A stretch of 6,659 bases of DNA from Nitrospira defluvii (GTDB taxonomy: Bacteria; Nitrospirota; Nitrospiria; Nitrospirales; Nitrospiraceae), in contig JACQHN010000251.1 in assembly GCA_016199015.1 (NCBI GenBank), forward strand, positions 1 through 6,659. Direction: 5' to 3'. A program made the translations under genes and the position numbers. Below are positions 1-5,848 of the stretch, piece after piece. Under the pieces are notes generated by a model that made no database searches, had not been told where the DNA came from, and saw only the letters and a program-made list of their open reading frames with translations. How positions within the stretch are numbered: the first letter of the stretch is position 1; each line of letters opens with the position of its first letter.

Positions 1-477
1 ATCGGGGCCAGCGTGATGAATGTGAATATCGTACGCGGGGGCGTCTCCCTGTTCACCCGCGATATCCCGTTGGGAGGAAATCGATATTCCGAAGCGGTGC
101 AGCGCGAGATGGGCGTGTCGTTCGAGGAAGCGGAACAATTGAAGAAGAGTGATCGCGACGACGACCATACGCTTGCTGCCGTGATGGAAAGCGTCAACGC
201 CGAAGTGGCGTCTGAGATCGCGCGCACCATCGATTATTTCAAAACGACATCTTCGGAGAGCGAGATTACGCGTGTGCTGCTGTGCGGTGGGGGAGCCAAG
301 GTCAAGGGCCTGGCTCAACAGCTTCGCGATCGAATGCATGTTGAGGTGGACATCGCGAACCCCTTCAATGAGATCGACACCTCCCTATGCGATGTCGATC
401 CCGATGTTCTGTCAGAGATGGGGCCGCTTGCGGCAGTGGGGGTAGGCCTCGCACTTCGGACGGTGGGGGATCGATGA
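1..477 (+). CDS. pilM: PilM, type IV pilus assembly actin-like protein (3' part only)
   Basis: This is the C-terminal 158 residues of PilM; the reading frame is open from base 1, so the start lies upstream of the window. PilM is a cytoplasmic, FtsA/actin-like ATP-binding protein that docks onto the N-terminal tail of PilN and connects the inner-membrane alignment complex to the cytoplasmic pilus machinery. Visible hallmarks are the opening IGASVMNVNIVRGG stretch, which fits the second phosphate-binding segment of the actin fold, then SLFTRDIPLGGNRY, and the adenosine-binding glycine motif GGGAKVKGL at about residues 96-104 of the fragment. The end, GPLAAVGVGLALR, is typical of PilM. The stop codon overlaps the pilN start (ATGA at 474-477), which suggests translational coupling. 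Family assignment is firm; the missing N-terminus cannot be judged. Confidence 0.95.
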   Translation: MGASVMNVNIVRGGVSLFTRDIPLGGNRYSEAVQREMGVSFEEAEQLKKSDRDDDHTLAAVMESVNAEVASEIARTIDYFKTTSSESEITRVLLCGGGAKVKGLAQQLRDRMHVEVDIANPFNEIDTSLCDVDPDVLSEMGPLAAVGVGLALRTVGDR

Positions 478-1028
478 TTAGAATCAACTTACTCGCAACT
501 GGACCCAAGGCCAGAAAAGCTAAACCGCAGTGGGATGTTCGCGCTGAGGCGTTGCTTGGTGTCGGCGTGCTCCTGATCACACTCACGGGGTGCTGGTACT
601 ACGCGTCCTCACTCGATGACGAGATCCAGGCGAAACAGAGTGAGAAGCAAAACAAGGACACACAGGTTGCCAAGCTAAAAGAGCAGGTGAAGGCGGTCCA
701 AGACTTCGAAGAGAAGAAAAAACAGCTGGAGGCGAAGAATCGTATCATCGATGAATTGGAAAAGAGCCGAACCGGCCCGGTGAAAGTGCTGGACCATGTC
801 AGCCAAAGTCTCAATCCCCTCAAGGTCTGGCTCGTGCGGATGTCCCTCAAGGGCCACAACGTCGAACTTGAAGGACGAGCCATGACGAACGACGACGTGG
901 TTGAATTCGTCAACAACCTTCGGCGTACCGAACAGTTTGGGGCGATCAAGCTGATGGAAAGCCGAGCCGGACAAGACAACAAGATGAATACCTATCAATT
1001 CAAACTTGATCTGTCGATGAAAGGCTAA
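474..1028 (+). CDS. pilN: PilN, type IV pilus inner-membrane alignment protein
   Basis: 184 residues, close to the usual PilN length. The protein begins MIRINLL, the conserved INLL motif by which PilN inserts into PilM in the cytoplasm. A single membrane segment follows at about residues 26-43 (ALLGVGVLLITLTGCWYY). Next comes a highly charged, Lys/Glu/Gln-rich coiled coil at about 48-98 and a periplasmic ferredoxin-like domain at about 103-182 (KVLDHVSQSLNPLKVWL, then ELEGRAMTNDDVVEFVNNL). PilN pairs with PilO through the coiled coil and the periplasmic domain. I chose the ATG at 474 over the earlier in-frame start at 387 because it puts INLL at the N-terminus, has a G-rich stretch (465-470) just upstream and overlaps the pilM stop by 4 nt. 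One base separates its stop from pilO. Confidence 0.96.
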   Translation: MIRINLLATGPKARKAKPQWDVRAEALLGVGVLLITLTGCWYYASSLDDEIQAKQSEKQNKDTQVAKLKEQVKAVQDFEEKKKQLEAKNRIIDELEKSRTGPVKVLDHVSQSLNPLKVWLVRMSLKGHNVELEGRAMTNDDVVEFVNNLRRTEQFGAIKLMESRAGQDNKMNTYQFKLDLSMKG

Positions 1029-1029
1029 C

Positions 1030-1653
1030 ATGAGTCTGAATGCGATCAGTCTAGACGGTCTCCGCAGTATTCCGACGGGTCAAAAAGTTGCACTGCTTGG
1101 ATTGCTCGTGGCGGCGATTCTGGTCGGATTCTATTTCTATGTCGTCGATCCCAAGAGCGCAGAATTGGTCACTGTCCAGGGGCAGGTGGCCCAATTGGAT
1201 ACGGAGATTCAGAATCTGACGCTGAAAGTGAAGCATCTGGACGAACTCGTGGCGGCAAGCAAGCAACTTGAGATCGAGCTGGCCGCGAAGAAAGAACGCC
1301 TCCCGCCGGAAGAGGAAGCGGTCATGTTGCTCAAGCAAGTGTCGGATCTTGGGCTCCGGCTGGGGTTAGATGTTCGGCTATGGAAACCAGGTGCTCAGGC
1401 CGAGGATCCGTCAAAGTTATTCATCCGGATGCCGATCAACGTAGAGGTGGCCGGTGGATACCACACCGCAGCCATCTTTTTCGACCGAATCAGCAAGTTG
1501 TCCCGCATCGTGACGGTCCAGGATGTGCGAATCGGGGCGCCCCGTGTGGATCAAGGACGAGTGGTCACACAAACGGTGTTCGATTTGGTGGCTTATGCCG
1601 CTCCGCAGGAAAAGAAATCCGTCGTGCCGGTACCAGTGGCGAAGCCGAAGTGA
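1030..1653 (+). CDS. pilO: PilO, type IV pilus inner-membrane alignment protein
   Basis: 207 residues, normal for PilO. PilO forms a heterodimer with PilN in the inner membrane and passes contact on to PilP. After a short cytoplasmic N-terminus there is one membrane helix at about residues 19-38 (KVALLGLLVAAILVGFYFYV) and a coiled coil at about 43-90. The conserved LP turn at 91-92 (KERLPPEEEAVMLLKQVS) opens the periplasmic ferredoxin-like domain, which runs to about 192 (RMPINVEVAGGYHTAAIFFDRISKL lies within it, positions 133-157). The tail, about 193-207, is rich in Pro, Val and Lys. The ATG lies 1 bp after the pilN stop, with AAAGG about 5 nt upstream, so coupling to pilN is likely. The identification rests on topology and motifs as well as position. 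Confidence 0.95.
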   Translation: MSLNAISLDGLRSIPTGQKVALLGLLVAAILVGFYFYVVDPKSAELVTVQGQVAQLDTEIQNLTLKVKHLDELVAASKQLEIELAAKKERLPPEEEAVMLLKQVSDLGLRLGLDVRLWKPGAQAEDPSKLFIRMPINVEVAGGYHTAAIFFDRISKLSRIVTVQDVRIGAPRVDQGRVVTQTVFDLVAYAAPQEKKSVVPVPVAKPK

Positions 1654-1681
1654 GAAATGGAGTCCGGCTTACGTCCAACGC

Positions 1682-1697
1682 GAGGGGAAGCATCGTG
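1682..1697 (+). promoter_or_regulatory. Ribosome binding site that fixes the pilP GTG start
   Basis: The purine-rich stretch GAGGGGAAG (1682-1690) lies 4 to 6 nt before the GTG at 1695. It is the best Shine-Dalgarno match near this gene. The pilP frame stays open for about 105 codons upstream, through the end of pilO, so the site matters for choosing the true start. The later in-frame ATG at 1725 has no comparable upstream signal. Confidence 0.6.
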
Positions 1698-2306
1698 AAG
1701 ATACGAGTATGGCGGAGTGAGTGGATGAGATTGATGAGCATTGGAGCGATGCTGATGGTTGGCGGGACTGCCGTGCCTGGCGAGTCAAGAAGCCTTCCCC
1801 ACCTTCGCCAAGTCGCCTCCATGCGCCCGACAGATTCCCTGAAGGTGATACCGCTGCCTGAGGCACAAAAGTCGGTGCCGGCTGTCGAATCGCCGGCCCC
1901 TTCCGTTGGCAATTCGATTTCGCAGCCGGGGGATTCGTTGTCGCTGGAATTTTCCGGGGCATCGTACGACCCATCCGGTCGTCGTGATCCCTTCTTGCCG
2001 ATGTTTCAGCCCGGCCAGCAGGTAGAGTTGGATTCCAGTCTCCCCCCGCTGCAGCGTGTCGGCCTCACGGAACTGAGTTTGATCGGTGTGCTCTGGGGAA
2101 ATTACGGTTATACGGCCATGGTCCAAACGCCGGACGGCAAAGGGTACAGCATTCGCCGAGGAACCAGGATCGGGCCCAACAATGGTGTGGTCAGTTCAAT
2201 CACCGAACGAGGCATCATCGTTCAAGAGCGGTTCACGGATGTGTACGGGAACAAACAGGAGCGAGAATACGTGAAGCTCCTGCACCCGAAAGAGGGCACA
2301 GAATGA
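1695..2306 (+). CDS. pilP: PilP, periplasmic link between PilNO and the PilQ secretin
   Basis: 203 residues from the GTG at 1695. PilP bridges the inner-membrane PilN/PilO dimer to the N-terminal periplasmic domains of PilQ. The N-terminus (MKIRVWRSEWMR, then LMSIGAMLMVGGTAV) looks like a Sec signal peptide or membrane anchor, ending near residue 29. A long Pro/Ser-rich flexible linker spans about 30-88. The family signature YDPSGRRDPFLPMF is at 91-104. The C-terminal beta-sandwich HR domain is at about 123-196 (LTELSLIGVLW, then RRGTRIGPNNGVVSSI, then ERFTDVYGNKQEREYVKLL). Oddly there is no cysteine anywhere, so the classical lipobox of Pseudomonas or Neisseria PilP is absent. There is a 41-bp gap after pilO and a 4-nt ATGA overlap with pilQ. 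An internal ATG at 1725 is an alternative start. Confidence 0.92.
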   Translation: MKIRVWRSEWMRLMSIGAMLMVGGTAVPGESRSLPHLRQVASMRPTDSLKVIPLPEAQKSVPAVESPAPSVGNSISQPGDSLSLEFSGASYDPSGRRDPFLPMFQPGQQVELDSSLPPLQRVGLTELSLIGVLWGNYGYTAMVQTPDGKGYSIRRGTRIGPNNGVVSSITERGIIVQERFTDVYGNKQEREYVKLLHPKEGTE

Positions 2307-4300
2307 AACAAGCACAGGTTGGTGTTCATCCGCTGTTGAGTATGACTGTGATTGCCGGGTTGTTGGGGTTTGCCGGGTATGGGCTGGCTGCCACACCCGG
2401 TGAGACGACCGGACTGCCTGGATTCACGCAGGCCGCCGACCAAGACCCCGTGGTTCCGTCAACGGACGCTGCACTCGACACCGCGCGCGCGGCGGTGGCT
2501 GCTCCTCCAGCGACGATGCTGACAAAGGTTGAAGCCAAACCGGAAGGAAATCGGATGGCGTTGGTCCTGACGGGCAACGGCCTGTTTCCCCATACAGTGA
2601 AGATGATCGGGGATCGTCGGATGGTCCTCGATATGCCGCGTATTCAGTCGGATGGGCACCAGTCGCAACTAATCGTCGGCCACCCCCTGTTGACGCGAGT
2701 TCGGTTCGGGTACCATCCGGATAAAGTGCGCTTGGTGCTTGATTTGACGCAGTCCGTCGAGCACACCATCGATTCGACCGACGGTCGCCTGATCCTTACG
2801 CTGGCGCCGAAGCCGGTTGTCGCCTTGAATGAGTCGGTACCTGCGGAGATAGGACTGACGCCATTGTCCGAGCCGCAGGTGGAAGGTGGTGGGGCATTGG
2901 ACGGGCGGCGATCTGCAGCTCATCTGATGTTGGCCGCCCATAAGTCACCCAAGGCCTTGTTGCATATTCAGCCCATCCAGCTGACTGCTGAGTCATATCA
3001 AAAAGACGAAAAGAAGACGGACACGAATAATGAAGTCTTGAACGGCCCGTCACGGTTTGTCGGCCGGCGCATTGCACTCGATTTCCAACAAGCCGACATC
3101 AGCAACGTGCTGCGGTTGATCGCCGAGGTCAGCGGGTTCAACATTGTGGTCGGCGAGGGTGTCAAAAACAAAGTCACCATGAAGCTGGCGAATGTGCCCT
3201 GGGATCAGGCGCTCGAAATGCTCCTGAAGATGAATGCGCTTGGCATGATTCGGCAGGGAAATATCGTATGGGTTGATACACTGCAAAATATTGCCAAGCA
3301 ACAAGACGAAGAGGCACGCGCCAAAGATTCCAAGGCCAAGGCCGAACCGATCGTTACTCGCGTGTTCTATATCCGCAATCTCAACGCTCTGGAAGTGCAA
3401 ACTTCGCTGCGGCAAAACTTGAGCCCGCGCGGCACCATGACGGTCAGCGCGGCGAGCAATGCCCTCATCATTAGCGATACCGAGTCCAAGCTGGAAGTGC
3501 TGCGCCAGTTGCTTGATGGGGTGGATCTCGAGGTGCCGCAGGTGCAGATCGAGGCACGTATCGTTCAGGCGGATACGACCTATACGCGTTCGCTCGGTGT
3601 CCAGTGGGGCATTCAAAACGTCAACCAATTAGGAAGCTCGAGTGGAACGTCCGCCTTCAAGACCGGGACCACGGGGACATTCGGTGCTCAGGTGTCGGAC
3701 TTCCTGATCAACTTGCCCGCTAACCCTGGATTGCCATCTGTGCCGGGTGCTGGATTTTCGATCGGGAAAACCGATGGCGCCATGTTGGACGTGCGGCTGT
3801 CAGCCGGTGAATTGCTGGGGTTAACGAAGGTCATCGCGGCGCCGAAGATCACCACCCTGGATAAACGAGATGCGAAGATTGCGCAAGGAGAGTCCATCCC
3901 ATTTCAGACCACTTCCTTACAGGGAACGCAGACCACGTTCGTGGATGCGAACCTGGAGTTGAACGTGACTCCGCAGATTACCTCGCGGGATCCGAAGGAA
4001 ATCGGCAAACAGATTCTCATGAAAGTGCGAGCTACCAGAAATGCCGTCGGTGCACGAAGTAACCCGGCCGGTCCGAGCATCGACCGTCGCGAGGCTACGA
4101 CGCAGGTGTTAGTTCGCGATGGGGAGACGATGGTCATCGGCGGTGTCTTCGTCGATACCCAGTCGAACAACGTGGCCGGTATCCCTTATCTGTCGCGTAT
4201 CCCGGTCTTGGGGTGGCTGTTCAAGAATAAGACGGAGAATGTCTCCAAACAGGAACTGTTGATCTTCCTGACGCCGACGATCGTCCGCTCCACAACTTGA
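2303..4300 (+). CDS. pilQ: PilQ, type IV pilus outer-membrane secretin
   Basis: 665 residues. PilQ forms the gated outer-membrane ring through which the pilus is extruded. A signal peptide (about 1-30, hydrophobic core LLSMTVIAGLLGFAGYGLAA) is followed by an Ala/Pro-rich stretch. One AMIN domain, proposed to bind peptidoglycan, is at about 72-168 (VKMIGDRRMVLDMPRIQ, then VRLVLDLTQSVEHTI). A polar linker runs from about 170 to 253. The N0/STN domain is at about 255-325 (ALDFQQADISNVLRLIAEVSGF), then a charged linker at 328-349. The N1/secretin_N domain is at 351-408 (NALIISDT), and the secretin barrel is at about 411-662. The barrel includes VPQVQIEARIV and ends in the secretin signature around GIPYLSRIPVLGWLFKNK, with ELLIFLTPTIV. 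The start overlaps the pilP stop; AGAGGG at 2291-2296 serves as ribosome binding site. Many proteobacterial PilQs carry two AMIN domains; I recognise only one. Confidence 0.97.
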   Translation: MKQAQVGVHPLLSMTVIAGLLGFAGYGLAATPGETTGLPGFTQAADQDPVVPSTDAALDTARAAVAAPPATMLTKVEAKPEGNRMALVLTGNGLFPHTVKMIGDRRMVLDMPRIQSDGHQSQLIVGHPLLTRVRFGYHPDKVRLVLDLTQSVEHTIDSTDGRLILTLAPKPVVALNESVPAEIGLTPLSEPQVEGGGALDGRRSAAHLMLAAHKSPKALLHIQPIQLTAESYQKDEKKTDTNNEVLNGPSRFVGRRIALDFQQADISNVLRLIAEVSGFNIVVGEGVKNKVTMKLANVPWDQALEMLLKMNALGMIRQGNIVWVDTLQNIAKQQDEEARAKDSKAKAEPIVTRVFYIRNLNALEVQTSLRQNLSPRGTMTVSAASNALIISDTESKLEVLRQLLDGVDLEVPQVQIEARIVQADTTYTRSLGVQWGIQNVNQLGSSSGTSAFKTGTTGTFGAQVSDFLINLPANPGLPSVPGAGFSIGKTDGAMLDVRLSAGELLGLTKVIAAPKITTLDKRDAKIAQGESIPFQTTSLQGTQTTFVDANLELNVTPQITSRDPKEIGKQILMKVRATRNAVGARSNPAGPSIDRREATTQVLVRDGETMVIGGVFVDTQSNNVAGIPYLSRIPVLGWLFKNKTENVSKQELLIFLTPTIVRSTT

Positions 4301-4327
4301 CAGGTCCTAGCGCGACAAGCTAATAAT
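4297..4327 (+). promoter_or_regulatory. Possible sigma70-type promoter upstream of aroB
   Basis: A perfect TTGACA (4297-4302) overlaps the pilQ stop codon. It is followed by the AT-rich run TAATAAT (4321-4327), in which AATAAT matches 5 of 6 bases of the -10 consensus at a spacing of 19 bp, slightly longer than the optimal 17. The AT-rich run stands out in otherwise GC-rich DNA. Transcription would start near 4334 and give aroB a leader of roughly 380 nt. This is inferred from consensus only. The TTGACA could be chance, since TTGA comes from the pilQ stop context. Confidence 0.35.
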
Positions 4328-4621
4328 CGCCTCCATTGACGATGGTACGCTGTCTCAATGGGGGCGAATCCCGCGGAACGTGTCTCCTCGCTGGCTTACA
4401 AGGCGCTCCTTCCGGGCTTTCTCTCACTACAGACAGAGTCAACTGCGAGTGGCTTTCCCAGCCGAAAGTGGCTAGGCGGGGTGGCCGTATACGCGTGGAA
4501 GCACACTGGGCCCAATTCTCCTGCGAGGTCCCTCAGAGCGGTTGCCGATCGCTGGCAGCGGCGGCCTCGGGTGACGAAGGGAACCTTCCAGACCAACCGC
4601 GAAGAGTGTTAGGTCCTGTCA
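4298..4621. repeat. Imperfect 12-bp inverted repeat framing the pilQ-aroB gap
   Basis: The left arm TGACAGGTCCTA (4298-4309) and the right arm TAGGTCCTGTCA (4610-4621) are inverted copies with 11 of 12 positions matching; the single mismatch is at the eighth base of the left arm. About 300 bp lies between the arms. The left arm contains the pilQ stop codon. I see no flanking target-site duplication and no transposase. The core AGGTCCT is itself nearly palindromic, so the arms also read as a 7-bp direct repeat. The arms could be paired ends of a long RNA helix, two operator-like sites, ends of a tiny decayed element, or coincidence. Confidence 0.45.
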
Positions 4622-4717
4622 CATGTGCGCAGTGAACATGCTCCGCGCCTTCTCCGAGTGGAGGGGGATCATAGCCGACCTTCTGCCTCGTTCCGTATGA
4701 CAGCCCCTTATACCGAC
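4301..4717. other. Non-coding gap between pilQ and aroB
   Basis: I find no convincing gene in this 417-bp stretch. Two overlapping + frames are open (about 4336-4635 and 4358-4612), but neither has a ribosome binding site or resembles a known protein, and no Walker A motif of a shikimate kinase appears. Visible structure includes a small hairpin at 4576-4588 (GAAGG, loop GAA, CCTTC), another with a 5-bp stem (CTTTC, loop CCAGCC, GAAAG) near 4452-4468, a CACATGTG palindrome at 4620-4627 and a GGAGGGGG run near 4660-4667. No T-tract follows any hairpin, so no intrinsic terminator for pilQ is evident. The stretch may be an untranslated aroB leader or an unrecognised RNA gene. Confidence 0.6.
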
Positions 4718-5842
4718 ATGCCTCAACAAGCCATTCATGTAGAACTCGGAGCGCGGAGCTATGCGATCCTCATTCGGCGCAATCTATTGGAGTCCGTTGG
4801 CGAAGAGCTGACGCGGCTGGGGTGTTCCGGTAAGGTGGGGGTGGTCACCGACCGAAATCTTGCCGGGCGCTATCTCAAGCGGGTCAGTCGTGCATTGAAG
4901 ACGGCCGGTTATACGGTCGTCCCGATCGTGCTTGCCCCGGGGGAACGGACGAAAACCCTCCGCTCCATTACGACGATCATGGATGCGTTGGTGGACGCCA
5001 AATTTGAACGCACATCGACGTTGCTGGCCCTGGGCGGTGGTGTGATCGGCGATCTGACGGGATTCGCGGCAGCGATTTACCAACGCGGCATTTCCTTCGT
5101 GCAGGTCCCGACCAGTTTGGTGGCTCAGGTCGATTCCAGCGTCGGTGGGAAAACGGGTGTGGATCATCCAAAGGGAAAGAACTTGATCGGCGCGTTCAAT
5201 CAGCCGCGCGCGGTGCTGATCGATCCGGCGACGCTGATTACCCTGCCGGCACGTGAATGGAAAGCGGGGCTTGGGGAAGTCATCAAGTACGGGGTGATTG
5301 CAGACGAGGCGTTCTTTGAATATTTGGAACAACATATCGAGCCGATCTTGAAGCTGGATGATGCTCCTGTCGCGCAGATCGTGAAACGATCGTGTGAAAT
5401 CAAGGCGCAGGTCGTGTCCGAGGACGAGCGTGAAGCGGATCGGCGTCGTATTCTGAATTTCGGGCACACTATCGGCCATGCGCTGGAATCATTGGGGGGA
5501 TACCGTGGATTGATTCATGGTGAGGCGGTGGCGATCGGGATGGTGTACGAAGCAGACCTGGCGAGGCACCTGGGGCTGTGCGGCGAAGACGTTGTCACCC
5601 GTCTGTGTGCATTGGTCAAGGCGGCCGGCTTGCCGACCTGCCTGCCCCGCGTCACGTTCAGCGCACTCTGGCGCGCCATGCAGCAGGACAAGAAAGTGTC
5701 TGCGGGGACCGTGTATTGTGTGGTGCCCGAACGAATCGGGTCGGTACGCATCGTTCCCTTGGAGAAAGACAAGACCCGCGCATGGTTCGATGCGGCTCGC
5801 TCCCGTGAGAGAGTCGTCACAACCAAGCGATGTGTCCGGTAG
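4718..5842 (+). CDS. aroB: 3-dehydroquinate synthase
   Basis: 374 residues from the ATG at 4718. AroB is a cytosolic NAD- and metal-dependent enzyme that converts DAHP to 3-dehydroquinate, the second step of the shikimate pathway. The N-terminal Rossmann-like half carries the NAD-binding GGGVIGDLTGF (107-117). Next come PTSLVAQVDSSVGGKTG (131-147) and the substrate-binding HPKGKNLIGAF (150-160). Metal ligands are expected at Glu187 (AGLGEVIKYG), His250 (NFGHTIGHALE) and His267 (IHGEAVAIGM); their spacing (63 and 17 residues) equals that of the E. coli enzyme, whose ligands I recall as 184/247/264. The start is uncertain: ATG 4697 adds 7 residues and GTG 4625 adds 31, and none has a good Shine-Dalgarno. 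I chose 4718 because family members begin a few residues before the HVELGARSYAI strand. All core motifs are intact. Confidence 0.96.
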   Translation: MPQQAIHVELGARSYAILIRRNLLESVGEELTRLGCSGKVGVVTDRNLAGRYLKRVSRALKTAGYTVVPIVLAPGERTKTLRSITTIMDALVDAKFERTSTLLALGGGVIGDLTGFAAAIYQRGISFVQVPTSLVAQVDSSVGGKTGVDHPKGKNLIGAFNQPRAVLIDPATLITLPAREWKAGLGEVIKYGVIADEAFFEYLEQHIEPILKLDDAPVAQIVKRSCEIKAQVVSEDEREADRRRILNFGHTIGHALESLGGYRGLIHGEAVAIGMVYEADLARHLGLCGEDVVTRLCALVKAAGLPTCLPRVTFSALWRAMQQDKKVSAGTVYCVVPERIGSVRIVPLEKDKTRAWFDAARSRERVVTTKRCVR

Positions 5843-5848
5843 GAGAGT

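Noticed and set aside
1380..1694. The pilP frame stays open for about 105 codons upstream, overlapping the end of pilO, which would give a 308-residue protein.
   Set aside because: The upstream part is Arg/Gly-rich out-of-frame translation of pilO, and the well-placed ribosome binding site and signal-peptide-like start at 1695 mark the real beginning.
4365..4475. On the minus strand, short words in the gap run in the same order as parts of a cobalamin riboswitch: GGGAA, CGCAGTTGA, CCGGAAGG, then AAGCCAGCGAGGAGAC.
   Set aside because: Key parts are missing or altered: the B12 box is interrupted, and there is no proper GCCACTG or GGTG/CCGG core. The downstream minus-strand direction runs into the 3' end of pilQ, with no gene to regulate. 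It is probably chance, although a covariance-model search would settle it.
4301..4624. A possible RNase P RNA or tmRNA gene in the gap, suggested by its length and near-complementary ends.
   Set aside because: The near-universal RNase P GAGGAAAGUCC core and the tmRNA tRNA-like ends and tag region are absent on both strands; AGAGAAAGCCCGG on the minus strand is only a partial resemblance.
4336..4635. Two overlapping + strand open frames of 99 and 84 codons in the pilQ-aroB gap.
   Set aside because: They have no ribosome binding site, no recognisable motif and no signal peptide, and two frames are open at once, as expected by chance in GC-rich DNA.
4784..5479. A 231-codon open frame on the minus strand opposite aroB, and a 192-codon one opposite pilQ (3050-3628).
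   Set aside because: Both are antisense to strongly supported genes with intact catalytic or structural motifs, and their translations are Arg/His/Gln-rich without recognisable domains.
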